NCBI RefSeq assembly: GCF_027595985.1
Contig: NC_073306.1
Location: forward strand, 95,988,926-96,052,925
Direction: 5' to 3'
Length of the DNA stretch: 64,000 nt
Source: Sorex araneus
Lineage: Eukaryota > Chordata > Mammalia > Eulipotyphla > Soricidae
Below, piece after piece: positions 49,550-60,544 of this stretch. Below the pieces are notes generated by a model that was not told the DNA's origin, ran no database searches, and saw only the letters and a list, made by a program, of their open reading frames with translations. The position numbers and the translations under genes are program-made. Every line of letters begins with the position of its first letter. Positions within the stretch are counted from its first letter, which is position 1.

Positions 49550-49944
49550 AGCCAAATATGTTTTTTTGGTATTTTATTTCCAGAAAAAGAATTTTACTAG
49601 TTAACATTGTGACATCATTTGAATAAATATTCTCTGATAACATCTTTAAATGACAATGATTTTGTAATTTTTGTATGCTTGAAACTTTAAACACCAGGAT
49701 TTGCAAAACTGTTCAGAATACAGCTGTTTTAGGTACTCAATGTTCCAATCCCAGCACCAATGTGACCTTCTCTCAATGTCCACAGTTCCCCACTAACTCT
49801 CCAAACTTAGCAGACACAAAATAATTTACACTATATTTCTTGTTGCAAGCAAATGAAATTACTTTAAAAAAATAGTTCAGTTACAGAAAATTTGCTCTAT
49901 CTCACAATGATGTTATTGAAGTTATTGTCTGAGGATTTACTGGG
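49550..49944. other. AT-rich, no recognised feature
   Basis: No gene or repeat family is recognised. Confidence 0.4.
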
Positions 49945-50200
49945 CTGGTTGGTGCTAGTTGAGCCTTCTGTGTTATTGTTTTCATGCACTGAGCTTAGCG
50001 GTCTTCTACACAACTTTCCCATCTAATTTGCTGTTTCTACCTGGCTGTCAGTACTGTGAAATTTGGAACAGCCACATATGCGGTTGTGTGCTCCAGGAGC
50101 TGTGGAACTGGGACGATCCTGAAGCTTGGAATATCTTTGAGATTAGTCATGGAGCTGTGGCACCAGGCCGTTTACATAACAGAGGATGCCGGGTGTGAAT
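49945..50200 (+). repeat. unclassified interspersed repeat, copy 2
   Basis: Partner of 353-602: CTAGTTGAGCCTTCTGTG, TTTCCCATCTAATTTGCTG and GGCTGTCAGTACTGTG align in order with that copy. Confidence 0.45.
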
Positions 50201-50665
50201 AGGGAGCTGGACCTTTAGGCAAAGCAAGAACTCAGCCCATCCTTAACCCAAGAAGTCTTCTCAGCCCAGAGACTGGTCTACCAGTGCAATTTAGCAGCTT
50301 GGCATCTCTTTCTAGATTAGTCCTGAATTAAATTTTCTTTACTGGAATTAAAGGTTCAAGGGTAAGGAACCCTTGTTTTGTGCCTTGTTCCTTCTATCAG
50401 TTTCTCTAGCCCCAACCTGAGTATGCCTACCTCAAAATAATAGTTCCACAGGTTATTGTTAAAAAAACAAAAGTTTAGTGGTATACTAGAAGGAAATTAA
50501 AAATCATTAAATTTAGAAAGAATTAATGCTGTTATTGGTATTTCCAGCACTATCAGGGTGAACTTGGAAAAATACTGCTAGTATAAGTAAAGAATCAAAC
50601 CTTTCTTTCATCGCTAGTAGTACAAAAGCTTGCTAAGACAGAACTCACCTAGAGCCTTAAACATT
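50201..50665. other. no recognised feature
   Basis: Single-copy-looking. No gene structure is seen. Confidence 0.4.
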
Positions 50666-50675
50666 TTAAACTTCA

Positions 50676-50869
50676 GGGGCTGGAGTGGTAGCACAGTGGG
50701 GAGGACATTTGCCTTGCACGGGGCCAGTCCTGGTTCGATCCCTAACATCCTATATGGTCCCCCAAGCACCTCCAAAAGTTATTCCTGAGTGCAGAGCCAG
50801 GAGTAACAATTAAGCATCACTGGGTGTGACCCGAAAACAAAACAAAAAAGCAACCACCCCCCAAAAAAA
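50676..50869 (+). mobile_element. SOR-type SINE with target duplication
   Basis: Full length with a long mixed tail (AAAACAAAACAAAAAAGC). TTAAACTTCA occurs at 50666-50675 and 50870-50879. Confidence 0.93.
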
Positions 50870-51004
50870 TTAAACTTCATATAGTTTGGAGTTGCTAAGG
50901 GAGTAAGTAGCCTATCATAACTTGAAGATACAAGGAGCAAAGTTTAAGGCAGAGGGGGAAAAATATGCTTACATTTTATAGGCTAATTAGGAAAACATAT
51001 ATAT

Positions 51005-51176
51005 ATTTTTTTCTTTTTGGGTCACACCTGGTGATGCACAGGGGTTTTTCCTGGCTCTGCACTCAGGAATTACCCCTGGCCGTGCTCAGGGGACCATATG
51101 GGATGCTGGGATTTGAACCCGGGTCGGCTGCGTGCAAGGCAAACACCCTACCCGCTGTGCTATTGCTCCAGCCCCC
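51005..51176 (-). mobile_element. SOR-type SINE, young, with target duplication
   Basis: Near consensus. AGGAAAACATATAT occurs at 50989-51002 and 51177-51190. Confidence 0.97.
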
Positions 51177-51353
51177 AGGAAAACATATATCTTCCTCCAT
51201 GTGGAATTAGGTACAGGGATCTCAAACCTAAATGCTTTACAAGGTGGGCCAGTCTACAGTGCTATTGGATTTAAATAGTAGGAGAGATTGGGGGAAATGG
51301 GGATTGTGTGTACCTTTGAAAGATATTAAAAAACACTCTTATACATGGCTCCA

Positions 51354-51543
51354 GGGGCTAGAGCGATAACACAGTGGGTAGGGCGTTTGCCTTGCACAAG
51401 GCAGACCTAGGTTCGATTCCCAGCATTCCATGTGGGAATGCTCAGGGCACCTGAGCACCGCCAGGAGTAATTCCTGAGTGCAGATCCAGGAATAACCCCA
51501 GGTGTGACCCCAAAAAAGCAAAAAAAAAAAAAAACAACACATT
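51354..51543 (+). mobile_element. SOR-type SINE with target duplication and internal insertion
   Basis: TTATACATGGCTCCA occurs at 51339-51353 and 51544-51558. The middle carries an extra GAATGCTCAGGGCACC between CATGTGG and TGAGCACCGCC, and part of the distal body is lost. Confidence 0.93.
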
Positions 51544-51627
51544 TTATACATGGCTCCATGTGATACAACAATTTTCACTAACTTTTTTTCTAAAGAATAT
51601 TTTTTTTATCATTCCATTAGAAAATTA

Positions 51628-51808
51628 GGGGCTGGAGTGATAGTACAGCAGGTAGGGCATTTGCCTTGCACACAGCCAACTTGGGTTCAATCCCTGGCAT
51701 CCCATTTGGTCCCCCAAGCACCGCCAGGAGTAAGTCCTGAGCACAGAGCCAGGAGTAACCCCTGAACTTCGCTGGGGTGACCAAAAAAGCAAAAAAAAAT
51801 TTTTTTAA
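51628..51808 (+). mobile_element. SOR-type SINE with target duplication
   Basis: Complete unit. AGAAAATTA occurs at 51619-51627 and 51809-51817. Confidence 0.92.
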
Positions 51809-51869
51809 AGAAAATTATTGTTAATAAGTAATATAAAATAAATGATTGAGAGCATGTTATGGGGGCAGG

Positions 51870-52020
51870 ATTAAGGAGTGGTTGGGAAATACTGATACAA
51901 GGGTGGAGGAAAGGTGTAATGGTGGTGGGGCTGATGTTGGAATACTGAAAGCTACATGATGAAACAAATCATCATAAACAACTTTGTAAACCAAAGTGTT
52001 TATATAAAGTGTAAGGGGAA
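51870..52020 (+). mobile_element. LINE-1 3' end, older variant, sense
   Basis: GGGCTGATGTTGGAATACTG, GATGAAACAAATCATC, AACAACTTTGTAAACC and GTGTTTATATAAAG resemble the sense LINE-1 3' end at 46760 but with clear differences. Confidence 0.55.
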
Positions 52021-52097
52021 ATTTTACCTATGTAGATCTTACCTATTCCGTGTAAATTTCAAAATATGTTAATACAGAAATGAAAAAAAATATCTTA

Positions 52098-52245
52098 GGG
52101 GCCAGAGAGAGTATAATGGGTAAGGTGCTTACCTTTCATGCAGCCAGCCTGGTACTGCATATGGTCCTGAGGCTGCCAGGAGTGACCTTTACACACAGTG
52201 CCAGGAGAAACCACTGCATACACTGGTGAGGCTCAACCACTCCCC
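52098..52245 (+). mobile_element. SOR-type SINE, shortened
   Basis: GGGGCCAGAGAGAGTATAATG and GCCAGGAGTGACC are visible. Box B is lost. Confidence 0.7.
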
Positions 52246-52283
52246 CCGCCACTCCCCCTGCCAAGGTGGAAAGTCATTTAAAG

Positions 52284-52375
52284 AGGCCATGTATGTGGCT
52301 CAGGGGTAAAAGGCATATTTTGCATGCCTGAGATCTCACTTGATTTCTATCACCCCAACCCCCGCCCTCCCCACA
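52284..52375 (+). mobile_element. Ala-type SINE, degraded
   Basis: ATGTATGTGGCTCAGGGGTAA (box A side) and CTTGATTTCTATCACCCC (box B side) with the tRNA-Ala spacing. Confidence 0.45.
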
Positions 52376-52490
52376 TATAAATCCAAAACAATCATTTCAA
52401 GACTGCAGCAGCAATAACAAACATTATGCTGCTCTACACTTCTGCGATATAAATTCACTTCACTAGCAATCTGAGAGATTTATTTTATTT

Positions 52491-52690
52491 TATTTTATTT
52501 TATTTATTTTATTTTTTATTTTTTTTGCTTTTTGGATCACACCCAGCGATGCTCAGGGGTTACTCCTGGCTCTGCACTCAGGAATTACTCCTGGCGGTGC
52601 TTGGGGGACCATATGGGATGCCGGGGATCGAACCTGAGTCGGCCGCGTGCAAGGCAAACGCCCTACCCACTGTGCTATCGCTCCGGCCCC
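52491..52690 (-). mobile_element. SOR-type SINE, young, first of a tandem pair
   Basis: Near consensus. TGAGAGATTTATTTTATTT occurs at 52472-52490 and 52691-52709. Confidence 0.95.
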
Positions 52691-52709
52691 TGAGAGATTT
52701 ATTTTATTT

Positions 52710-52887
52710 ATTTATTTTTTTTTTGCTTTTTGGGTCACACCTGGTGATGCACAGGGGTTACTCCTGGCTCTACACTCAGAAATTACCCCTGGCCGTGCTC
52801 AGGGGACCATATGGGATGCTGGGTTTCGAACCCGGGTCGGCCGCGTACAAGGCAAACGCCCTACCCGCTGTGCTATCACTCCAGCCC
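52710..52887 (-). mobile_element. SOR-type SINE, young, second of a tandem pair
   Basis: Near-consensus copy in the same orientation, starting at the right target copy of its neighbour. Its own duplication is not evident. Confidence 0.95.
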
Positions 52888-53504
52888 CTCAACATTCACT
52901 CTTGATAACTATATGTAAGTGTCTGCGTGCATCTGTGTTCCAACAGTTATTGGCTGGACAACTTAGAGTAAAGAAGCAACTTAGTATACCTAATAAACTT
53001 AAAAGTAAACTTAAATAAAGGTCACACTTAGTGGGCCTGTGGGGTCTAGTTTGTTCTGTGGGACTGGAAATCCAAAGACCCCTGTGATTGGTCTGATGCG
53101 TTTGGTTTTATTTGGCTGCATAATTTAGAAAATGCACAACTGGAAACAGCATAATACAATTCCTAGGATGATACCAATTCCGTGAGTAATGACCAGTGCT
53201 TCACAAAGGCAGGAGGAAAGGCAAATAGGAGAGGCAAGAAAATGTGAGGGCTTCTCAGACCAAAGCTGGAACAGCTGTAGACTGGGATTGCTCCTGGGCA
53301 AGGTACAAAAATCTTTTTAGCTCTCTTGGGACTATTAGGTATATAGCAGGACTAACCTCTGATGCCCTAAGACAAGAATGTAGAAAAAATATGCAGCTTA
53401 ATCACTGTCACTAATCTCATTTTATTTTCCAATCCCTTTCTCTCAGTGTGCAGGGGATAGACTATGGGTTTGGGGAACTTGATTTTGCTGCTCTCCTTTC
53501 TGCA
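52888..53504. other. no recognised feature
   Basis: Single-copy-looking. No gene structure is seen. Confidence 0.4.
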
Positions 53505-53662
53505 CTTGGTTTTGGGGAACTCCCAGCAATGCTCAGGGACAGCTCCTGGATATATCCTTGGGAGTTACTCCTGGTGGTGCGCAGGGGACTGTGCTGTATC
53601 AGGGATTGACACAGGCCTCCTGCGTGCAAAACATCTGCTCAGTCCGTTGTGTTCTCTCTCTC
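53505..53662 (-). mobile_element. SOR-type SINE, old
   Basis: AGCAATGCTCAGGGACAGC and GTTACTCCTGGTGGTGCGC are visible, with a diverged head. Confidence 0.7.
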
Positions 53663-53689
53663 TTCCTGCTTCTGTTTTGCTGTTGGAAT

Positions 53690-53745
53690 TGTTTGGTGAA
53701 ACACTCAACGGTCCTCAGGGCTTACTCCTGACTTGGCTTCTCTTT
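53690..53745 (-). mobile_element. SOR-type SINE fragment
   Basis: GGTCCTCAGGGCTTACTCC only. Confidence 0.45.
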
Positions 53746-55859
53746 TATAGCCTGCCGTGGGCTCACCTGGCCAAAGCTATAGTGATGCATGATTTGAATA
53801 GTTACTTTACCCTTAAAGCAGCAGATCAACAAAGTCATGAATCTGTATCTAAGTCATGAACTGTTTCTAAGTCCCAATGGGCTTTCCAGGAAGGCAAAGC
53901 ACCAAATGCCCTGACTTGTGTGATTTCACGTTGTTCCCTTCCTATACTGTGATTTCCTTCTATTGCTCCAACCATTCATTAAGTCTAACAAACCTACTCA
54001 ACCCTGTGTGGTGGCAGCATGGAGAAAAGGGGAATGAAACAGTAACTTGTAGACTGACTCACATTTATACTACTCCTGCAGGACTGTGTCTAGGAACCTA
54101 GGACAATGACTGCTATCAACTAAGTGGTAAAGCAAGTGGCTGGTGAGGAATCAAGGATGCAGACATCTGGGAAGAGCTGGCAATTTCTAAGGAGGGCGTA
54201 AACAACTCAGAGGGGACATAAAACATCTCTCCTCCTTTCTCCACTTACGAGAGTCAGCAATGAGACAGGAACATTCCAGTGGGTGATTGCCCTAAGATCT
54301 CTTCTTTGCCTTAATATCACAAGACTTATTACCTTAATGAGATGTCATGAGAGTGAAAAATGACTGTTCTTCAGTCCCAGACAGCTGTCTACATCAGACA
54401 CTGTTCACAGGACTGATAAGGTTATAGATAAAATTATTTTAAAAACTGAAAGAAAAAAATCTATAATTCTGTGATCTTCAGGGGAAAGCACTCTGAGAAA
54501 AAAGACATGAAGGCAGGACATTCCCAGATGGTTTAGGACCTGTGGATGTCACAACCGGAAGAGAGGTACAAATTCACGGGCATGTTATTATCTCCAGATT
54601 TTGATAGATCTCCTAATTTTGGTCCTCCTAAATGACAGACTCATTAATGAAGGATTAAGTTAATTTTTCTCAGGTTTTCTTAAAGGTTTAAAAACTAAGG
54701 CTGGACTCAGGGAATGGGGTCAGACTGGCTGAGCTAGCTTTGCTTTTGCAGTTCAGGGTGGTTTTAGCAGGCAGTTGGAGACTCTACAATGGAATTGATA
54801 CTGTACTTAGGGGCTGAGGAAGTTCCTGCTACTTTCCCCTTTCTGCTTTTTAATCACTAAAGATGATTTAGGAGCTTATTTGCTAAGTGAAGAATAATCT
54901 GCTGACATTTGTTCCCAGCTTTTACTAGATCTAGGCTCAAGTGCTTAACATAGTATCTTTTAATTGACTTTCCTAATATCAAAGATCAAATATTACAAAA
55001 TATTGAGAAGTGAAGGGAACTGTGTCTGTGATGTCCCATGAAGGTGACTAGCGAAAGGGACGAAGACCCTCTGTTTGTGGGTGAAGGGCATAGTCCACTC
55101 AGAAGTTCCTATTGTTCAACCTAAGTGAACTTTTACCCACCAAAAAAAAAAAGAACAAAAAACTTTCTTTGAACAGTCCAATGAAAAACAGGTTTTTAAA
55201 ATATTTTTTATATTGTTTACTTACGGCTTTACCTTTAGACGGGAGGCCAAGTCCCAGTGGTGTATTTCAAAAAGATTAACCTTGGACTGCAGAGATTTCA
55301 AACAACAAAAAACTTTCCAGCCTCAGACACGTGATGATGCCCATGTTTCACTTTATCGACTCTGCTGAAGTGCTTCCCTCTTTCCCAGTGGACAGCTCTC
55401 GAGTACTGAGGGTTTCAGAGAACCGCTCAGTTGGGAAATCTTTGCCCAGTACTAAAGTGAGTACGCAGCTGTGTGATTACTCCAAGATTTGCACCGGAGT
55501 TGTGAGAAGTGCCAGGGGGGAAGAGAGAGGAGACAGAAATCAGCATGTGAAACGGCCCTGCCTGATCTATTCTTGTAGACAACAATGTATGTTTCTCTGT
55601 CTTTTCATTTAGGATACAGGGGAAAGTCTCATTAGAGAAAAAGCAATGTCTAAAAAATGTTTCTTTCCCAGGCTACCCTGAGAAACAATGAGGCTCTGAG
55701 GCAGTTTCTAAATAATCCAGTATTTGAGAAACAGGATAAAAGAACAGGATTTTATTATTGTTATTATTACTTACAGGGTGGTAGGACAAAGTATAAGTCA
55801 TTATGATATTTTTTTCAATGATCATTTTAACTTCAAATTGCTGATAAAACTGGCAGATT
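53746..55859. other. 2.1-kb SINE-free interval
   Basis: This is the longest stretch of the window without any SINE, LINE 3' end or microsatellite match. The 93-codon frame at 55331-55612 contains AAAGTGAGTACG, a passable splice-donor-like site. No protein similarity is recognised. Functional constraint is only a guess. Confidence 0.35.
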
Positions 55860-56010
55860 GTGGGTCAGAGAGACAGTGTATCACGTAGGATGGCCAATCC
55901 TGCTTCAGTCCCTGGCACCTGATAAGGTTCCCCAAGCCCACCTAGGCACAGAGCCAAGAGTAACCCAAGAACACCACTGCACTGGTCTGTGCTCTCCTCT
56001 CCAGGAATAA
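55860..56010 (+). mobile_element. SOR-type SINE, old
   Basis: GGGTCAGAGAGACAGTG, CTTCAGTCCCTGGCACC and CAGAGCCAAGAGTAACCC are in order. Confidence 0.65.
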
Positions 56011-56305
56011 AACCCCAAACCTGGCACATGATTTTTTTTCTTTTCTTTTTTTTTTTTTGTAATGCCACACATATGTGCAATGTTTCCAGAAATCACAGTT
56101 CAGGGACTAGAAATAAATGAGTCAAAAGTGATTAAAAAAAAAACCCTACATGTACTCTGCTCCACTGGAGGCTTTTGTGCCCTCACATATCATTCAAAGA
56201 TCAGGTACACAGAGCAGAGCTAGTCTTCATTACAGCAGTCTGTTTGGACAATCTCCAAGACAATGCAACTAGCTGGGGCTATTCAGTCGAGACAATAACT
56301 CTGGT

Positions 56306-56460
56306 GGGCAACAATAACAATGATAAGATACCACATACTTACTGAGAGCTTACTCAAATGGTCTGCTGGGCACCATTTGATGTCATAGAAACAAATACCC
56401 CACCAATTATAGCTGAGAAAATCAAGAAACAAAGAAAATAACTTGACAAATTGTAATTGA
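56306..56460 (-). mobile_element. MIR remnant
   Basis: CTTACTGAGAGCTTACTC, TGCTGGGCACCATTTGATG and GCTGAGAAAATCAAGAAAC follow a reverse-orientation MIR-family 3' half. Confidence 0.55.
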
Positions 56461-56825
56461 CAGAAGCATGTTCAAATTCATCTGTCAGACTTCAAAACTT
56501 AAGGCTCATCGTTTTGTTTTATTGGCCTACATTCCAGTTCTGTTTTTTAAATAGTTTCAAAAAACACAAATCTACTTACATTCCATATTGTCTGATAAAG
56601 ATCATAGGAAATTACGTAATGTGTTTACTGGATATTTAAAATATATGTATACATTTGTTAGCAAAGGATAAGCTTCTCTAAATTTCATTTATAAAATAAG
56701 GAGTAAGTTGAGAGCTTGAAAGCATCACAACCAAGATGCTAGTGACACAACCATGCAAATGTGTAACCCTCATCAGCATAACTACATGGAAGGGAAAGAC
56801 AAAAAAAAAAAAATCTTCCATGAGA
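56461..56825. other. AT-rich, no recognised feature
   Basis: No gene or repeat family is recognised. Confidence 0.4.
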
Positions 56826-56894
56826 GGGGCTGGAGTGATAGCACAGCGGGTAGGGCATTTGCCTTGCCAGCTGTACTATTATCACTCCAGCCCC
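56826..56894. repeat. hairpin formed by two opposed SINE heads
   Basis: GGGGCTGGAGTGATAGCACAGC (56826-56847 region) faces its reverse complement ending TATCACTCCAGCCCC (56870-56894). The loop is about 22 bases. The bodies of both SINEs are missing at the junction TTGCCTTG/CCAGCTG. Confidence 0.9.
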
Positions 56895-56924
56895 CTAAAG
56901 TTTTATTTCTTAGGTGTTTGTTTT

Positions 56925-57103
56925 TCGTTTTGGCCACACCTGGAGATGTGGGGTGCAGGGACCACACTTAGCAGTGCTCATGGCTTACTCATGCTCTGTG
57001 CTCAAGGATCACTCCTGGCAGGCTTGGGGAACAATATGGGATGCTCAGAATCAAACCTGAGTGCAGTGTGCAAGGCAAGTGCCCTATCTACTGTACTATT
57101 TCT
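56925..57103 (-). mobile_element. SOR-type SINE, old, head split off by a younger SINE
   Basis: GGCCACACCTGGAGATG, CAGTGCTCATGGCTTACTC and GCAAGGCAAGTGCCC are clear. The head end is interrupted by the next element. Confidence 0.8.
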
Positions 57104-57275
57104 CTTTTTTTTTTCTTTTTGGGTCACACCCAGCGATGCTCAGGAGTTACTCCTACTCTATACTCAGGAATCATTCCTGGTGGTGCTCAGGGGACCATAT
57201 GGGATGCTGGGAATCAAACCCAGGTTGACTGCATGCAAGGCAAACACCCTACCTGCTGTGCTATCACTCCCGCCC
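57104..57275 (-). mobile_element. SOR-type SINE nested in the head of an older SINE
   Basis: Near-consensus copy. CTATCTACTGTACTATTTCT (57084-57103) and CTATCTGCTGTACTACTTCT (57276-57295) are its target copies. Confidence 0.93.
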
Positions 57276-57374
57276 CTATCTGCTGTACTACTTCTTGGGT
57301 TCCATGATGATGAAATTTTTCTGAACACTTTTCTGAGATTTCCTCCTACTCTTTATTTGTTCAGCCATTCCCAG

Positions 57375-57535
57375 GACTAGGGAGAGCACTCAGGACTGAA
57401 GGGTAGGCTCTGTATGTGGAGGCTCCAAATCTGATCCTTGGTACCACAGGTTTCCCCAGTACATTACTCACCATATTGCAGGACCCGAGATTGAACCTTC
57501 AGGCCAATACTGCCAAGAGTGGCTTGGGGCCCCCT
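57375..57535 (+). mobile_element. possible old SINE
   Basis: TAGGGAGAGCACTCAGGAC, AATCTGATCCTTGGTACC and GAGATTGAACC are SINE-like, with poor order. Confidence 0.3.
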
Positions 57536-57854
57536 GACAGGTCTTAGGAGGCACCTCTAGAAGAAAATCAATGACCCATTCTCCAACTTTGTTTGACTCA
57601 TAGGTCTGAGAAGCATTACTTTTAGGTCAGTGACAAAATTGTTAAAAGGACAAGGTCTTCATTGGAAATACTCATATTAACTGGAAGTTTTAAAATATAT
57701 TTGGTTCTAATAATTAGTTTAAATGCAATCAATACATTTATAAATTTACTATGTCATGTTTATAGTAATTAGTTATAATAATTAAAGCCACTGAGTTTAC
57801 CTAATTTATTAGTAACACATAGTTCTTTATTTCATCCCATATAAGGCCAATGTG
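57536..57854. other. AT-rich, no recognised feature
   Basis: No gene or repeat family is recognised. Confidence 0.4.
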
Positions 57855-58005
57855 AAGGTAAGGGAGACAGCTCAAGGTGTGAAGCACATGTCTAGCATGT
57901 TCAAGATCCTGAGTTGAATTCCCAACACTGCATGGTCCCTGGATATAGCTCTGGTGGCTCCCAAGCATTAATGGTGGCACCAATGGAGACTGTACCTACA
58001 AAAAG
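57855..58005 (+). mobile_element. Ala-type-like SINE
   Basis: GGGAGACAGCTCAAGG and GAGTTGAATTCCCAACACTG form a tRNA-like head. CTCTGGTGGCTCCCAAGCA in the body is shared with 40485. Confidence 0.5.
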
Positions 58006-58590
58006 AAAAATCCAGTCAGCATCAATAGAAAATGCTTTGTAATAGAAAATGCTTTGCCACAGTAAGAATTTCCTTCTGTCAACCCTTGGTCCTGATCCCA
58101 GGTTTCACATGATCCCCTGAGCACCTCCTGGGACCTCTTGAGGGACCCAGTACCACCAAGTATGGCTCCAGCTGTCTCAGGCACTGCGAGGCCCCTGCAG
58201 GTGCTTATACTGATCCGCCAGCAGCTGGGCAGTATAGCTGGAGTGGTCCTCACTGGGCCCCATGAGCTCTGCTTGGAAGACCCCTCAAACACAAACCAGA
58301 AATTGTGAAATTGCTTTCTAGGACACATGTTTTTATTGACCAAAGATAGTATTTCCCCTGTGATTCTATTTTCTGGGCTTGTCACTGAGTTTTAGTCATT
58401 CAAAGAACAAAGATTTCCCCTTGCAAACAATGTTCAAAAAAATATCAGATTTCTCAGGTAAATCCAAGAGTTTTGAATAGATTTAGAAATCAGTTTATAG
58501 TCTTTCAAATATATTCCTTCAAGGAGGATAACACTTTTTGGTAGTGCACGTTTTATTATGTTTGTGAAACCATCAGAGGGAATTTAATCT
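58006..58590. other. mostly unrecognised; possible old SINE at 58040-58270
   Basis: GGTCCTGATCCCAGGTTTC and GATCCCCTGAGCACCTCC are SINE-like. AATAGAAAATGCTTTG occurs twice in tandem near 58023-58056. Confidence 0.35.
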
Positions 58591-58690
58591 CGTGGTAAAA
58601 TACATTAACTCTGGTTCTACTCCCAAATCTACCACTTGCTTGGTGCTTGACTTTGGGTAAATATGTCGATGCTCAGCAGGGCCTGGCATC
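58590..58690 (+). mobile_element. MIR remnant
   Basis: ACTCTGGTTCTACTCCC, AAATCTACCACTTGCTTG and TTGACTTTGGGTAAATATG follow the MIR 5' half. Confidence 0.6.
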
Positions 58691-58723
58691 TAGAGAGAGC
58701 CATAAAAACAAGAGCATCTACTA

Positions 58724-58890
58724 CTTTTGGGGGAGGGAGTAGAACATCCAGCATCAGGGCTTACTCCTGGCTCTATGTTTAGGGATCATTCCTGGTGGGG
58801 CTGGAGGAACTACATGGGGTGTCAGAGATTGAGCTGGGGTTAGCTGCACACAAGGCAAGTGCCCTGCCTACTGTACTATGTCTCTGGCCC
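58724..58890 (-). mobile_element. SOR-type SINE
   Basis: CAGGGCTTACTCCTGGCTC, GATCATTCCTGGTGGGGC and GTACTATGTCTCTGGCCC are clear. Confidence 0.85.
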
Positions 58891-58907
58891 TTAGAGCATC
58901 TACTTCT

Positions 58908-59012
58908 TATTAAGCATCATTTTATGTTAGGTACTACACAGAATGCTTAAGATGCTATCTCAATTTAATACTTTGTTATTCCCAAATCATAAGTGAAAAA
59001 ATAGACACAGAA
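58908..59012 (-). mobile_element. MIR remnant
   Basis: TATTAAGCATCATTTTATG, TTAGGTACTACACAGAATGC and AGTGAAAAAATAGACACAG match a reverse MIR 3' half. Confidence 0.5.
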
Positions 59013-59017
59013 AAAAA

Positions 59018-59768
59018 ATTTTTTATTGAATCACCATAAGAACAACTACAAAGTTTTCTAGTTTAAGTTTTAGTCATACAATGATCAAATACCCATCCCT
59101 TCACCAGTGCACACCTTCCAACCACCAAGAACCCCAGTATACCTCTCATCCTATACCCTCCCCCTGCCTGTGTGGCAGATGATTTCCACTTTACTCTCGC
59201 TCCACTTTGATCCCATTCAATATTTTGACAAAAGACCCACCATTATTATTTGGAATTTTCCCTAACAATCAGAACTGCCGAAAAGGCATCATTAGATAAT
59301 TTGTTTTCTATTGCTGGTTATGAAGACTATATGATGTTGCACGGCCACTTTGGATTTCTGATATTTTAGTAACAAGTCTGGAGGGATTTCTGCCAAAGGC
59401 CTCTGGATCCCAAGATTGGTTTGTGTGCCTCTGGGATCATGGCCATTCAGGAATCAGAGGAGCCATTTGTGGTCAGCAACTTGGGGCCTTGTGGGGGAAG
59501 AGAGAGGAGCCGGTTCCACCCCCCATCCCATGAGGACCCAGTCTCATCACTGCAGTCTCTACCTGGCTGTCCAATGGGCTCTGAAAAGGTGGTGACCACG
59601 GTGCCGCTGGAGGGAAAAGGTGGAAGGGATAAACACCTTTCCTCACCCAGGGTGACCACGGCACCGTAGTTTAATGCTCAGTCCAGATGCATTTCTGCCA
59701 AAAGCCTCTGGGTTCCGAGATTGGTTTGTGTGCCTCTGGGATCATGGTCGTCCAGGAGCCAGAGCCAT
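59018..59768 (-). mobile_element. LINE-1 3'UTR, antisense, with internal 0.3-kb direct repeat
   Basis: The 3' block (TTTTAGTCATACAATGATC, CCCTTCACCAGTGC) is followed upstream by 3'UTR text carrying two copies of an ~80-bp unit (GATTGGTTTGTGTGCCTC, CTGGGATCATGG) at about 59385-59460 and 59690-59765. The boundary text AGAAA...TTTTTT on both sides hints at a target duplication. Confidence 0.7.
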
Positions 59769-60003
59769 AGAAAGATTTTTTAAGTTGCTTAAGTTAAACA
59801 TGAAAGAAAGAAAATACACCAAGTCTCTCTTGATTTCTTGATTCCAGAAAAGAATTCCAAACACAACTCTCTCCTACTAGTCTCTGCTTAGAGACAAAGT
59901 GTTTACTAGCTAGACCTGATAAGTTTTGTGGGAGTCTTAGTAGGAAGAATATTGACTGTCAGTTAGGGAGTTTCCAGAGATTCAAAAATATTCCCCATGG
60001 CAT

Positions 60004-60122
60004 AATGCTCAGGGATAACTCCTAGAAGTTGCTCAGGGGACCATATGTGGTGATGGAATATTGAATGAGGATCAGAGGTGTGCAAGGGAAGTAACTTAAC
60101 TCCCATATTATTTCTCTGGCTC
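60004..60122 (-). mobile_element. SOR-type SINE, partial
   Basis: AATGCTCAGGGATAACTCC, CAGGGGACCATATGTGG and TTATTTCTCTGGCTC remain. Confidence 0.7.
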
Positions 60123-60207
60123 AGTCCACAGCACAATCTTACCTTGTTGGTTCACCAGGATAAGTTTCTGATCCTCAGTGCCATCAACTTAAAAAATCTA
60201 TTTTTAG

Positions 60208-60378
60208 GGGCTGGAGCAATAGCACAGCGGGTAGGGCATTTGCCTTGCACGCGGCCAACCTGGGTTCGATTCCCAGCATCCCATATGGTCCCCCGAGCAC
60301 CGCCAGGAGTAATTCCTGAGTGCAAAGCCAGAAGTAAGTAACCCCTGAGCATCGCCAGATGTGAACCAAAAACAAAAA
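60208..60378 (+). mobile_element. SOR-type SINE, young
   Basis: Near consensus with GGGTTCGATTCCCAGCATCC and a 4-base AAGT duplication. AAAAAATCTATT occurs on both sides (60191 and about 60378). Confidence 0.93.
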
Positions 60379-60544
60379 AAAAATCTATTAAAAAAAAATC
60401 TAGTCTATTAACCTACAGAATTTTTTCAAAGCAGACCCAAGTCACTAGAGACTGGTTTCAAAAACTCAGGACACCAATTTATTCATAATGAAAAATAAAA
60501 ACAGGAAGAAATATAATAGTCAAAGGCCAAAACATTTATGCCCC

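Noticed and set aside
55331..55612. A coding exon
   Set aside because: Only a weak donor-like site supports it. No acceptor, frame conservation or similarity is visible, so it is kept only as part of an unrecognised interval.
56736..57380. A 214-codon plus-strand frame
   Set aside because: It runs through the antisense of three SINE pieces.
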